From: an uncultured Acetatifactor sp.
Lineage (GTDB): Bacteria > Bacillota > Clostridia > Lachnospirales > Lachnospiraceae
Direction: 5' to 3'
Length of the DNA: 64,000 bases
Assembly: GCA_947581865.1 (NCBI GenBank)
Contig: CANPWA010000003.1
Span: 150,175-214,174 of the forward strand
Shown here piece after piece: positions 46,801-55,890 of the stretch. Every line of letters begins with the position of its first letter. The stretch's first letter is position 1. A program made the translations under genes and the position numbers. The notes beneath the pieces were generated by a model, which was not told the origin of the DNA, did no database searches, and worked only from the letters and a program-made list of their open reading frames with translations.

Positions 46801-47913
46801 TCAGCCGCAGGATGCGGCAAGCATCTGAAGAATCTGGTTGGCATAGGCTGTAAATGCCCCACGGTCGCGTTTCATATCGTCTGTCAGCTCAAAGTAGAGT
46901 TTTTTGCTCTGGTAATCCGGTTTATAATAGGGGACAAAGGAGCCGTCCCACTGAGGCAGATAGGCGGACTGTTTTCTGGTATAGCAGTTTGCGGCGGAGG
47001 CGCGGACACGATGCTGGCTGTCCACAAAGCCTGCCACCGATCTGTGCAGTGCAATATCTTCGGAAGGCAGATAGTAATAGTCTTTGTAATTGGAATAGAA
47101 ATACTTTAATTCCCCGTCAAAAATGGGTACACGGAGAATGCCTTCCGCGGCGTCCCCCCTAAAGCTGCATCCTTCTGCGGATGCGTATACCGGCTGGGGC
47201 AGCGGCTCGGGAAGCGCAACGGTGATCACAAGCTCTCTGCGGGTATTGCCATGTATGTCGCGATAGGAGTTCGCCTGTACTTTTTTTGCCCGGACGGATT
47301 CGGGTGTGAGCAGGATGTCGCTGTAGGCGAGCATGGGAAGGATTTCCAACATGCCTTTCAAGTCATCCACGTTGTGCAGAAACAGTGATTTTTCCGAAAA
47401 TTCGGAGGGTTTTTTTACATAGTCATGATAGATGCCGATCAGTTCCCCGCCGGAAAACACATCCCTGCGGTCGATTCCCAGAAATTGTTCCAAAGTTTTT
47501 TGTTTGCAGTTTGGCAGTTTTAACAGGGACTTGCAGGGGGCAATGCGCTTATATAAGTCAATTCCCTCGAGAGAGTCGAAGTAGTGGGGAATTTCCAGCT
47601 GTTCGCATTTTTGTATTAAGAAAGGCAGGTCAAAATTATTGCCGTTAAAATGGACGAGATAGCGGTACATTCCTGCAAACTCAAAAAATGCGGTGAGAAT
47701 CTCTGCCTCCTGTTCATAATTTTCTGCCATCCACTGGATGGTGTGCCAGAGGGAGCCCTGGTAGTATGCGCAGCCTATCATATACAGATAGGAGGTGCGG
47801 GCAGCGAAACCGGTGGTCTCGATATCCAAAAAGAGCGCGCTCTCCAGCGGCAGCCATTTTTCCAACGGATATCTCATTTCAAAATCCGATAAAGTTTCTC
47901 TTTGAATTCTCAT
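46801..47913 (-). CDS. RNase H-like (YprB/PF13482-type) exonuclease-fold protein
   Basis: The start has a GGAGG site on the minus strand; 370 residues. The DEDD exonuclease motifs are visible: D30-I-E32 (LFLDIETTG), the second Asp in FNGNNFDLPFL and a third acidic site around HNVDDLKGM. This is the YprB-like ribonuclease H-fold family. In other Bacillota, YprB sits beside a DEAD helicase (YprA), but no helicase is present here. The C-terminal 140 residues (FDGELKYFYSNYKDYYYL) are less typical. Substrate unknown. Confidence 0.85.
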   Translation of the reverse strand: MRIQRETLSDFEMRYPLEKWLPLESALFLDIETTGFAARTSYLYMIGCAYYQGSLWHTIQWMAENYEQEAEILTAFFEFAGMYRYLVHFNGNNFDLPFLIQKCEQLEIPHYFDSLEGIDLYKRIAPCKSLLKLPNCKQKTLEQFLGIDRRDVFSGGELIGIYHDYVKKPSEFSEKSLFLHNVDDLKGMLEILPMLAYSDILLTPESVRAKKVQANSYRDIHGNTRRELVITVALPEPLPQPVYASAEGCSFRGDAAEGILRVPIFDGELKYFYSNYKDYYYLPSEDIALHRSVAGFVDSQHRVRASAANCYTRKQSAYLPQWDGSFVPYYKPDYQSKKLYFELTDDMKRDRGAFTAYANQILQMLAASCG

Positions 47914-47972
47914 AATCTATCCTCCAATTTACCTTTTTTATCATACCATAAAACTCAATTTTGTAGTAGCTA

Positions 47973-48001
47973 TTTTTGTGAAAAGATAGTAAAATTATAA
48001 T
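47973..48001 (+). promoter_or_regulatory. Candidate promoter of the rnf operon
   Basis: TATAAT at 47996-48001 is perfect, 37 bases upstream of the rnfC start, in an AT-rich 124-base intergenic region. No good -35 box lies at normal spacing; TTTTTG (47973) is the closest, so the promoter may need an activator. Confidence 0.4.
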
Positions 48002-48037
48002 AGATATTTTATTATTTTGTCGTGAAAGGATGAGTTT

Positions 48038-49369
48038 ATGGCAAGATTGACATTTGTGGGAGGAATTCACCCCTCCGACGGCAAGGAGTTGTCCAAAGCT
48101 CAACCCATTCGGGAGATTCTTCCAAAGGGGGACATGGTATATCCTCTGTCACAGCACATTGGGGCGCCTGCCCGCCCCATTGTAGGGAAGGGAGACCGTG
48201 TCCTGGCAGGACAAAAAATAGCGGAAAGCGCAGGTTATGTATCCGCACCGGTCTATGCGTCCGCATCGGGGACTGTCAAGGCGGTAGAACCCAGGCGTGT
48301 GGCGTCGGGAGACATGGTGATGAGCATTGTCGTGGACAATGACGGTCAGTTTGAGGAGGCGCCTGCCCGGACGGTCAGACCTGTGGAGGAGATGACCAAA
48401 GAGGAGATTATCGCTGTGGTGAGAGAGGCGGGGATCGTGGGGATGGGAGGAGCCGGATTTCCCACACATGTGAAGCTTTCGCCCAAAGAGCCCGAAAAGA
48501 TTGAATATGTCATCGTCAACTGTGCCGAGTGCGAACCCTATCTGACCAGTGATTACCGGAGAATGCTGGAGGAGCCCCAGAAGCTGATCGGAGGGCTGAA
48601 AGTGGTGCTGCGTCTGTTTGACAACGCCCGGGGGATCCTTGCCGTGGAGGACAATAAGCCGGACTGTATCGCTCTTTTGAGGAAGCTGACGGCAGGGGAG
48701 AAGCGCATCGGCGTCAGCACCCTTAAGACCAAGTATCCCCAGGGCGGAGAGCGGTTTTTGATCTATGCCGTCACCGGGCGGAAGATCAATTCCGCCATGC
48801 TGCCGTCAGATGTGGGATGTGTGGTGAATAATGTGGACACCATGGTGGCGATCTATCGCGCCGTGGCGGAGGGGAAGCCGCTGACGGAGCGCATAGTGAC
48901 GCTGACCGGTGAAGCGATGAAAAATCCCTGCAATTACCGTGTCCGCATCGGTATGAGCTATGAGGAACTTCTGGAGGCGGCGGGGGGATACCGGGTGACA
49001 CCGGCAAAAGTCGTATGCGGAGGCCCTATGATGGGGGTGGCGCTGTTTGACCTGAAAATTCCCACGACCAAGACCGCAACGGCGCTGCTGGCGCTCTCGA
49101 AGGACGAGGTTTCCGCTATGGAACCGGGAGCGTGTATCAACTGCGGCAGATGTCTGGAGGTGTGCCCCGGCAGGGTAATGCCGAGCCGGCTGGCAGATTT
49201 TGCACAACATTATGACGAGGAGTCGTTTTTGAAATACAACGGCATGGAATGCTGCGAGTGCGGATGCTGCAGTTATGTCTGCCCGGCAAAGCGTCCGCTG
49301 ACCCAGGAGATCAAATCCATGCGTAAGCTCCTGTTAGACAAGAGAAAGAAGCAGGGAGGGGAAAGATGA
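48038..49369 (+). CDS. rnfC: Rnf electron transport complex subunit C
   Basis: The 443-residue protein has the RnfC barrel-sandwich N-terminus (PIREILPKGDMVYPLSQHIGAP), the NADH/FMN-like region (GMGGAGFPTHVKL with VNCAECEPYL) and two ferredoxin clusters at the end, CINCGRCLEVCP and CCECGCCSYVCP. RnfC is the peripheral NAD-reducing subunit. First gene of an rnfCDGEAB operon in the clostridial order. Overlaps rnfD by 4 bases (ATGA). Confidence 0.97.
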   Translation: MARLTFVGGIHPSDGKELSKAQPIREILPKGDMVYPLSQHIGAPARPIVGKGDRVLAGQKIAESAGYVSAPVYASASGTVKAVEPRRVASGDMVMSIVVDNDGQFEEAPARTVRPVEEMTKEEIIAVVREAGIVGMGGAGFPTHVKLSPKEPEKIEYVIVNCAECEPYLTSDYRRMLEEPQKLIGGLKVVLRLFDNARGILAVEDNKPDCIALLRKLTAGEKRIGVSTLKTKYPQGGERFLIYAVTGRKINSAMLPSDVGCVVNNVDTMVAIYRAVAEGKPLTERIVTLTGEAMKNPCNYRVRIGMSYEELLEAAGGYRVTPAKVVCGGPMMGVALFDLKIPTTKTATALLALSKDEVSAMEPGACINCGRCLEVCPGRVMPSRLADFAQHYDEESFLKYNGMECCECGCCSYVCPAKRPLTQEIKSMRKLLLDKRKKQGGER

Positions 49370-50346
49370 ACGAAAGAAAGAATATGCTGCATGTCTCCTC
49401 CAATCCCCATATCCGTTCTGCTTCCAGCACCTCGGGGATCATGATGGCGGTTGTGCTTTCACTGCTTCCCGCAGCGGGGTATGGCATCTATCATTTCGGA
49501 CCAAGGGCGATCGCTGTGATCGGTGTGACGGTGGCGGCTGCGGTCATCACGGAATGGCTCTTCGGGCTGTGCCGCAAAAAAACAACGATAACGGATCTGT
49601 CTGCCGTGGTCACAGGGCTGCTGCTGGCGTTAAATCTTCCCGTCGGGCTGCCGTTGTGGATGGCCGGTCTGGGTGCGGTATTTGCAATCTTAGTGGCAAA
49701 GATGCTCTTTGGCGGGCTGGGGCAGAATTTTATGAATCCTGCTCTGGCGGGCAGATGTTTTCTGCTGATTTCCTTTCCTAAGCAGATGGCAGACTTTACC
49801 ACGGAGGCGGTGCGTCTCGGCGGGCTGTCGTGGGATGCCTGCACCGGCGCCACTCCCCTTGCCGCGCTGAAGGCGGGAGAGAGTGTCAATGTGATGGATA
49901 TGATCGTGGGGCGCACCGGAGGCACCATCGGGGAGACCTCGGTGATCGCGCTGGCTGCTGGAGCATGTTTCCTGCTGCTTTTGGGGATCATCGATCTGAA
50001 GGTGCCCGGAAGTTATCTGATCTCCTTTATCATTTTTACGGGGATTTTCGGCGGGAGAGGGTTTGATCCTGTCTATCTGGCGGCACAGCTTTCCGGAGGC
50101 GGCCTGATGCTGGGAGCGTTCTTTATGGCCACGGATTATGTGACCCGTCCTGTCACACCTAAAGGGCAGTATCTGTTTGGGATCTTTCTGGGGATCATGA
50201 CCGGGATCTTTCGTATTTTCGGACCCGGCGCGGAGGGAGTTTCCTATGCGATCATTCTCGGAAATCTTCTGGTACCTCTGATCGAGAAGGTGACCGTTCC
50301 CACAGCCTTTGGCTGCCGGAAGGGAGGGAAGCCTTATGAAAAATAA
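49366..50346 (+). CDS. rnfD: Rnf complex subunit D
   Basis: The 326-residue integral membrane protein has about nine helices. The covalent FMN attachment motif is DACTGATPLA, with the target threonine in TGAT. It contributes a membrane electron-transfer step and the ion path. It overlaps rnfC by 4 bases and rnfG by 11 bases, so translation is coupled. Confidence 0.96.
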   Translation: MNERKNMLHVSSNPHIRSASSTSGIMMAVVLSLLPAAGYGIYHFGPRAIAVIGVTVAAAVITEWLFGLCRKKTTITDLSAVVTGLLLALNLPVGLPLWMAGLGAVFAILVAKMLFGGLGQNFMNPALAGRCFLLISFPKQMADFTTEAVRLGGLSWDACTGATPLAALKAGESVNVMDMIVGRTGGTIGETSVIALAAGACFLLLLGIIDLKVPGSYLISFIIFTGIFGGRGFDPVYLAAQLSGGGLMLGAFFMATDYVTRPVTPKGQYLFGIFLGIMTGIFRIFGPGAEGVSYAIILGNLLVPLIEKVTVPTAFGCRKGGKPYEK

Positions 50347-50962
50347 ATCCGATGTGACCGTCATGATGAAAGAGGCGGGGATTTTGTTCGTCATCACGCT
50401 TGTGGCGGGAATTCTGCTGGGATTCGTGCATGAGCTGACCAGGGAGCCCATCCGGCTGCAGAAAGAGAAAGCGGTGCAGGAGGCGTGTACGGCTGCGTTC
50501 TCCGATGTGGAGGGAGCGGAATTCAAAGCGGTGGAGACTGAGTGGGGAAATGAACTTACAGAGGAACTTGCCGGCTGCGGCGTGGAGATCGGAACCGTCT
50601 ATGAGGCGTTACAGAACGGCACATGCTGCGGTTATGTGGTGGAGTCGGTCACTTCTCGGGGATACGGGGACGATATCGTGCTCTATGTGGGTATCGCGGC
50701 GGACGGCACGGTGAGCGGTGTATCTGTCCTGGAAATATCCGAGACTGTGGGCTTGGGAATGGAGGCGCCCAAGGTGCTCACTCCCCAGTTCGCGGGAAGA
50801 AAGGTGAATCAGTTTTCCTACACAAAGACAGGCAGCCGCGGCCTGGCGGAAGTGGATGCCATCAGTGGCGCGACAGTCACCACCGAAGCCGTGGTGAACG
50901 CGGTGAACGGTGCTCTGCGTGCGGCGCAGGATCTGTTGCAGGGAGGTGTGGTGAATGAGTGA
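50336..50962 (+). CDS. rnfG: Rnf complex subunit G
   Basis: The start at 50336 (MKNKSD) follows GGGAGGGAA; the 208 residues have one N-terminal helix (GILFVITLVAGILLG) and an extracytoplasmic FMN domain. The flavinylation motif DAISGATVTTEAV is intact, with the FMN-binding threonine in SGATVT. The 5' end overlaps rnfD by 11 bases and the 3' end overlaps rnfE by 8. Confidence 0.96.
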   Translation: MKNKSDVTVMMKEAGILFVITLVAGILLGFVHELTREPIRLQKEKAVQEACTAAFSDVEGAEFKAVETEWGNELTEELAGCGVEIGTVYEALQNGTCCGYVVESVTSRGYGDDIVLYVGIAADGTVSGVSVLEISETVGLGMEAPKVLTPQFAGRKVNQFSYTKTGSRGLAEVDAISGATVTTEAVVNAVNGALRAAQDLLQGGVVNE

Positions 50963-51761
50963 GAAGCTTTTGCAAAAAGACAGACCGGCAGAGAGGCTCT
51001 ACAACGGTCTGGTCCGGGAAAACCCCACGTTTGTGCTGATGCTTGGCATGTGTCCCACATTGGCCGTGACAACCTCTGCCGTCAACGGTCTGGGCATGGG
51101 GCTGACGACTACGGCGGTGCTGATGCTGAGTAATCTGATGATCTCCTGTCTGCGCAGAGTGATCCCTGAGCGGGTGAGGATTCCGGCATTCATCGTGATC
51201 ATCGCGTCTTTTGTGACCATGGTGGAGCTGCTTCTGGAGGCATACATCCCTTCCCTGGACAAGTCCTTAGGCATGTATATTCCCCTGATCGTGGTGAACT
51301 GTATCATTTTGGGCAGAGCGGAGAGCTATGCTTACTCTCATCCGCCCGTTGCTTCCTTTTTTGACGGTCTGGGCATGGGGCTGGGCTTTGCGTTTGCCCT
51401 GACCTGTATCGGTGCGGTGCGGGAAGTTTTGGGAGCGGGAAGTCTGTTTGGCTGTGAATTGTTCCCGGAAAGTTTTACCCCCATCAGTATCTTTGGGCTG
51501 GCGCCGGGAGCATTCTTTGTGCTGGCTGGATTGACGGCGCTGCAGAATGTGCTGCGCGGACGGGGGCGTGGAGAGAAGGCATCCTCTGACGCGCCAAGTC
51601 TTCCCGAGGGATGTGTTCAAAGCTGTGAAGCCTGCGGTATAGCCGGCTGCCCGGGGCATGGCACATTCTATGATGTGGACGGGAAAAAGCAGACGACAGG
51701 ACGCGGTGGCACGGAGGATGAGGAACTGACCATCATAGAGCTTGGAGAGGAGGACAAATAA
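50955..51761 (+). CDS. rnfE: Rnf complex subunit E with cysteine-rich tail
   Basis: Residues 1-205 are the six-helix RnfE protein (NPTFVLMLGMCPTLAVTTSA and IYIPLIVVNC-type helices), which with RnfA forms the membrane electron path and [2Fe-2S] site. Residues 206-268 are an extra soluble tail with four cysteines at 220, 224, 227 and 232 (CVQSCEACGIAGC) and an acidic end. Most RnfE proteins are 200-230 residues without this motif. rnfA follows with no gap. Confidence 0.93.
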   Translation: MSEKLLQKDRPAERLYNGLVRENPTFVLMLGMCPTLAVTTSAVNGLGMGLTTTAVLMLSNLMISCLRRVIPERVRIPAFIVIIASFVTMVELLLEAYIPSLDKSLGMYIPLIVVNCIILGRAESYAYSHPPVASFFDGLGMGLGFAFALTCIGAVREVLGAGSLFGCELFPESFTPISIFGLAPGAFFVLAGLTALQNVLRGRGRGEKASSDAPSLPEGCVQSCEACGIAGCPGHGTFYDVDGKKQTTGRGGTEDEELTIIELGEEDK

Positions 51762-52346
51762 ATGGACAATGTGAAAGAACTGCTTGTCATTTTGATCGGA
51801 TCCTCCCTGGTGAGTAATGTTGTTCTCAGCCAGTTTTTGGGGCTGTGCCCTTTTTTGGGAGTATCCAGGAAGATCAAGACGGCGGCGGGTATGGGCACGG
51901 CAGTCATCTTTGTCATCACTCTTGCCAGTGCCGTTGCGGGCGTGATCTACCGGTTTGTCCTGCAGAGATTCGGACTGGAGTATCTGCAGACGATCGTTTT
52001 TATTCTGGTGATCGCCGCATTGGTTCAGTTTGTGGAAATGTTTCTGCGCAAATGTATGTATTCCCTGTATGAATCGCTGGGTGTCTATCTTCCGCTGATC
52101 ACGACCAACTGTGCGGTGCTGGGAGTAGCGCTCACCAATGTACAGAAAGAGTACGGCATCCTTACCGGCATTTTAAACGGCTTTGCCACGGCGGCAGGAT
52201 TTACCGTCGCCATCGTGATCCTGGCAGGGCTCAGGGAGAAAATGGAGTACAATGACATCCCCCAAGCCTTTCGGGGAATGCCGGCGGTACTGCTGACGGC
52301 AGGGCTGATGGCGATTGCTTTCTGTGGATTTTCCGGGCTTTTATAG
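51762..52346 (+). CDS. rnfA: Rnf complex subunit A
   Basis: The 194-residue protein has six helices and the family signature SNVVLSQFLGLCPFLGVS with LPLITTNCAVLGVAL. The conserved cysteines in GLCP and TTNC hold the membrane-embedded [2Fe-2S] cluster with RnfE. It starts immediately after rnfE stops. Confidence 0.97.
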   Translation: MDNVKELLVILIGSSLVSNVVLSQFLGLCPFLGVSRKIKTAAGMGTAVIFVITLASAVAGVIYRFVLQRFGLEYLQTIVFILVIAALVQFVEMFLRKCMYSLYESLGVYLPLITTNCAVLGVALTNVQKEYGILTGILNGFATAAGFTVAIVILAGLREKMEYNDIPQAFRGMPAVLLTAGLMAIAFCGFSGLL

Positions 52347-52355
52347 GAGGTTGCC

Positions 52356-53156
52356 ATGATGAATGTGACAGGAATCTTGACCGCTGCGGCGGTGGTGAGT
52401 CTGGTTGGGATTTTCGTTGGGCTCTTTCTGGGTGTCGCAGGGCTGAAATTCAGGGTGGAAGTGGATGAGCGGGAGGCTGCGGTTTTGGCTGCGCTTCCCG
52501 GCAATAACTGCGGGGGCTGCGGCTTTGCCGGCTGCTCGGGTCTGGCGAGTGCCATCGCGGAGGGGAAGGCAGACGTGAATGCCTGCCCTGTGGGGGGCGA
52601 TGCCGTGGGAAAACGCATCGCTGCGATCATGGGCGTTCAGGCCACGGACAGAGAGCCTCTGACCGCGTTTGTACACTGCCAGGGAGACTGCGGGAAGGCG
52701 GGAGTGGATTATACTTATACGGGAGTACAGGACTGTCGTGTGATGGAGTTTGTTCCCGGCGGCGGGGCCAAATCCTGTAACAGCGGATGTTTGGGCTTTG
52801 GAAGCTGTGTTAAGGTCTGTCCCTTTGATGCCATCCATGTAAAAAACGGCGTTGCGGTGGTGGACAGAAAAAAATGTAAAGCCTGTGGAAAATGTGTTGA
52901 AGTCTGTCCGAAGAAGCTGATCTCTCTTATTCCGTATAAGGCGCGGACCGCGGTGGCATGTAAGTCCACGGACAAGGGAGCGGTCACTGTGGCGGCGTGC
53001 AGCGCAGGCTGTGTGGGCTGCGGTATCTGTGTGAAGAATTGTCCTGCGCAGGCGGTGAGCGTGTCGGAATTTCACGCGCAGATCGACATGGAAAAGTGTA
53101 CGGGCTGCGGTATCTGTGTTGAGAAGTGCCCGAAGGGATCTATTGTACGGATTTAA
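52356..53156 (+). CDS. rnfB: Rnf complex subunit B
   Basis: The 266-residue subunit has one N-terminal helix, the RnfB cluster GNNCGGCGFAGC with CPVGG, then several ferredoxin motifs including CVKVCP, CKACGKCVEVCP, CVGCGICVKNCP and CTGCGICVEKCP. It accepts electrons from reduced ferredoxin. A GGAGG site precedes the ATG (two consecutive ATGs; either may start). It completes the rnfCDGEAB operon. Confidence 0.97.
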   Translation: MMNVTGILTAAAVVSLVGIFVGLFLGVAGLKFRVEVDEREAAVLAALPGNNCGGCGFAGCSGLASAIAEGKADVNACPVGGDAVGKRIAAIMGVQATDREPLTAFVHCQGDCGKAGVDYTYTGVQDCRVMEFVPGGGAKSCNSGCLGFGSCVKVCPFDAIHVKNGVAVVDRKKCKACGKCVEVCPKKLISLIPYKARTAVACKSTDKGAVTVAACSAGCVGCGICVKNCPAQAVSVSEFHAQIDMEKCTGCGICVEKCPKGSIVRI

Positions 53157-53226
53157 AGGTGCGGCATGATCTTTTCGCGGAGGAAAATACCGGACGATCG
53201 TCAGAACAAAGAGAGGAGTGTGGCGG

Positions 53227-54345
53227 ATGCGTTTGCCAGACGATTTTGAAGAGAATAATACCGGGCTGACTCCCACGGTCCTGTCAGCCATCGTGGCGGT
53301 GACTCTGTTTGCGGGGCTCATCCTCTGCATGGTGCTTTTGATGAACCGCAGGGAGCCCGGAAGAGCGAAACGGGAGGATCCGCAGGAAACCCAAAGTGTT
53401 GAGCAGAGCAGTCAGGGGACAGAATATCCGGATACGGACAAACTGATCTCGGGCAGTACACTTTCACCGGAGGATCTGGATTTCTGGGATAAATATCCGG
53501 AACAGACGACGGAGAGCGCAGCGCAGGAGACTGAGGAAAAGCCTGCTGCAAATGCCGAGAGCATTCCGGAGAATGACCCCTCCACCGACGGAAAGCACAC
53601 CCTTGTGGTCAACCGGGACGGCAGGGAAGAATGGGTGTTGATCAGCCCCTATCTTCCCAAGCATGAATACGATTTCACCCAGCTTGTGTGTCAGTCCGAC
53701 CTGATGAAGTATTATGAGGAGGGCAGCCAGGTATCCTATGTGGGGGCAGACATCTCCAAATATCAGGATTATGTGGATTTTGTGAAATTAAAAAAGTCCG
53801 GGATTCAGTTTGTCATGCTCCGTGTGGGAGCGAGAGGTTACGGAAGCGGACAGCTGGTGGCGGACGAGTATTTTACGGACAATATGAAGAGAGCCGTTGA
53901 CGCGGGTCTGCAGGTCGGAGTCTATTTTTCTTCCCAGGCGATCACGAATGAGGAGGCTGTGGAGGAGGCGCAGATGGTCATCGAGGCGTTAAAGGATTAT
54001 AAGATCACTTATCCTGTGGCATTTGACATGAGCTTTGTGGAGAATGACACTGCGCGCATCGAGTCGCTGAGCAGGTCGGAGAAGACGGAGATCACCAAGA
54101 CCTTTCTGGATACGGTGGCTGCGGAGGGGTACATCGCCATGATTTACGGGGATAAGGAGTGGCTCATCAAAGAGATCGACATGTCCAAGCTCACCGCTTA
54201 TGACGTCTGGCTCTGTCAGATCCAGGATGTGCCGGATTACCCCTACCGTTTTACCATGTGGCAGTACACTAACTCCGGCTCTGTAGACGGCATCGCCGGC
54301 TACACCAACCTGAATGTGAGTTTTATTGATTATTCCGAAAAGTAG
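53227..54345 (+). CDS. GH25-like (lysozyme fold) membrane-anchored protein with altered catalytic motif
   Basis: The start at 53227 follows AGAGGAG; a GTG at 53218 is less likely. A membrane helix (about 17-38) precedes a Glu/Ser-rich linker and a GH25 domain from about residue 165 (YVGADISKYQDYVDFVKLK, then GVYFSSQAI). The usual catalytic DxE reads Asp-Met-Ser in PVAFDMSFVEND, so the general Glu is replaced; the rest of the barrel, including MWQYTNSGSVDG, is normal. It may be a weak or inactive muramidase or use a different acid. Its last 23 bases overlap the end of the convergent AP2 gene. Confidence 0.8.
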   Translation: MRLPDDFEENNTGLTPTVLSAIVAVTLFAGLILCMVLLMNRREPGRAKREDPQETQSVEQSSQGTEYPDTDKLISGSTLSPEDLDFWDKYPEQTTESAAQETEEKPAANAESIPENDPSTDGKHTLVVNRDGREEWVLISPYLPKHEYDFTQLVCQSDLMKYYEEGSQVSYVGADISKYQDYVDFVKLKKSGIQFVMLRVGARGYGSGQLVADEYFTDNMKRAVDAGLQVGVYFSSQAITNEEAVEEAQMVIEALKDYKITYPVAFDMSFVENDTARIESLSRSEKTEITKTFLDTVAAEGYIAMIYGDKEWLIKEIDMSKLTAYDVWLCQIQDVPDYPYRFTMWQYTNSGSVDGIAGYTNLNVSFIDYSEK

Positions 54346-55171
54346 AAGGGCGGTAATTCCGGATCCCGGGCGAGATTTCCAGCCGGGTGTAGATATCCGC
54401 ATAGCGGCTGGGGGACATTCCCTCGATATAGTTGGGCGTGTAGTTTCGGGCAATCCCTTTCTGGCGGAGAATGTCGATGGCTTTGTTGTAAGCGATGGCG
54501 GCGTCTTCCTCGGAGGAATATCTCCCTACCAGATAATTTCCACGGATGTGAATGCGGACAGTATAGCAATACTGTCCCTTTTTCTTTGTCCGCACCACGC
54601 CGTGATAACGGTTTAAAATTTCCAGATTCTCCCGCCGGAAGTCCGTTGGATCCCCGTTGATAAAGCGGTAATCCCTGCCCTCCACCGCATAGTTCTTGAT
54701 GCCGTAGCGGGAGGCGAGATTTACCTGCATGCCATAGTCCGCCACAAAATAATGTCTGCCGCGGCACATGATCTTGTGGGAGGAATAATAGAACAGATCA
54801 TCCAGATCAAATTTCAGACAAAGTGTGGGGGAGAGATAGTAATAAAAAAGTTTCTGTCCCATATAGATGGGTGTGCCGAAGTAAATGCCATTGTCCCTGA
54901 AATTCAGAAGGCATACCCATTTCTCGAAAGAAAGAGGGGAGGAGCCCTGATAGTGCAGTAAATTTGTCTCTGCGCGGGACAACAGCTCCAACCCGGTCAG
55001 GTACGCCAGGTGGGCAGCTTCCGGGGAGAGAAAGCTGCCCAGACTGATGTGTTTTCCGCGGTAAGTAAGGGACGCGCGGAAATAGAGCGCTCCGTCTTTT
55101 CTATGCGCGGGGAAAACGCCCTTCAGATGGATATCCTGCTGTGTTTTTTTCTTGTTTGTTTTGTTGTCCAT
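54323..55171 (-). CDS. AP2-domain DNA-binding protein with HNH-like middle region
   Basis: The start at 55171 (MDNKTNKK) gives 282 residues. Two AP2/ERF-like domains flank a middle region: the first is KGVFPAHRKDGALYFRASL with KHISLGSFLSPEAAHLAY, the second GVVRTKKKGQYCYTVRIHI with YLVGRYSSEEDAAIAYNKA. Between them, RDYRFINGDPTDFRRENLEI resembles the HNH-endonuclease-like element that accompanies AP2 domains in homing endonucleases. Such genes can be mobile or act as DNA-binding regulators. Catalytic histidines are not clear, so nuclease activity is uncertain. Confidence 0.7.
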   Translation of the reverse strand: MDNKTNKKKTQQDIHLKGVFPAHRKDGALYFRASLTYRGKHISLGSFLSPEAAHLAYLTGLELLSRAETNLLHYQGSSPLSFEKWVCLLNFRDNGIYFGTPIYMGQKLFYYYLSPTLCLKFDLDDLFYYSSHKIMCRGRHYFVADYGMQVNLASRYGIKNYAVEGRDYRFINGDPTDFRRENLEILNRYHGVVRTKKKGQYCYTVRIHIRGNYLVGRYSSEEDAAIAYNKAIDILRQKGIARNYTPNYIEGMSPSRYADIYTRLEISPGIRNYRPSTFRNNQ

Positions 55172-55177
55172 GGGTTC

Positions 55178-55207
55178 AGTATACCACCAATCATAAAAAG
55201 TTGACAA
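55178..55207 (-). promoter_or_regulatory. Promoter of the AP2 gene, placing transcription start at or next to the ATG
   Basis: On the minus strand TTGTCA (55207-55202), an 18-base spacer and TATACT (55183-55178) end 6 bases before the ATG at 55171. The normal +1 spacing puts the first base at the start codon, implying a leaderless transcript. Confidence 0.55.
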
Positions 55208-55239
55208 GCCGCATACATATGTTTATCGGAGGGAAAAAA

Positions 55240-55860
55240 ATGTATAAGAAGGCGATAAACGGGCTGCTTGTGCTGAACCTGATCTTTTTATTCGGCATCA
55301 TCTGTGTCATGGGGATTTCCGGAAACAGGAGTGCATCGATGCCTGCCGGGGAACTGAAGCTGGACGAGCGGGTGCTTGCCACAAAAGAGGAGAGCACCAT
55401 GGGGATCATGGGTGTTGCCGTGTCCGGACAGCGGGTTGTGAATGTGCAGACGGTGGAACAAAAGCAGGCATTTTTGTTCGATGAGGAGGAAGTGGAGATC
55501 CTAAAACGCATTGTGGAGGCCGAGGCGGGCAATCAGGATGAGGACGGCAGGCTTTTGGTGGCGAATGTGATCTTAAACCGCGTGGAGAGTGAAAAGTTTC
55601 CGGACACCGTAAAAGAGGTGGTTTTTCAGGAAGAGAAGGGTGTGTGTCAGTTTTCTCCGGTGTCCAACGGACGGATCTGGAGAGTTAAGGTCAGCGAAAA
55701 GACGAGTGCTGCCGTGGAGCGGGCATTAAACGGGGAGGATATCTCCGACGGCGCGCTGTATTTTGCCGCCAGGAAATATGCGGATGACGGGAAAATGCGC
55801 TGGTTTGACACGAAACTGGTATATCTGTTTGAGCACGGAGGGCACGAATTTTTCCGATGA
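55240..55860 (+). CDS. SleB-like cell wall hydrolase
   Basis: The start at 55240 (MYKKAI) follows GGAGGG; 206 residues with an N-terminal signal/membrane helix. Residues 90-205 match the Hydrolase_2 (SleB) domain: EILKRIVEAEAGNQDEDG with catalytic Glu, LVANVILNRV, CQFSPVSNG and ALYFAARK. Family enzymes are lytic transglycosylases of the spore cortex or wall. It is divergent from the AP2 gene. Confidence 0.88.
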   Translation: MYKKAINGLLVLNLIFLFGIICVMGISGNRSASMPAGELKLDERVLATKEESTMGIMGVAVSGQRVVNVQTVEQKQAFLFDEEEVEILKRIVEAEAGNQDEDGRLLVANVILNRVESEKFPDTVKEVVFQEEKGVCQFSPVSNGRIWRVKVSEKTSAAVERALNGEDISDGALYFAARKYADDGKMRWFDTKLVYLFEHGGHEFFR

Positions 55861-55890
55861 ATTTTTCGGTAAATTTCCGCAGGATGGATA

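Noticed and set aside
53193..53202. Perfect 10-base palindrome GACGATCGTC upstream of the GH25 gene
   Set aside because: Too short and isolated to call an operator.
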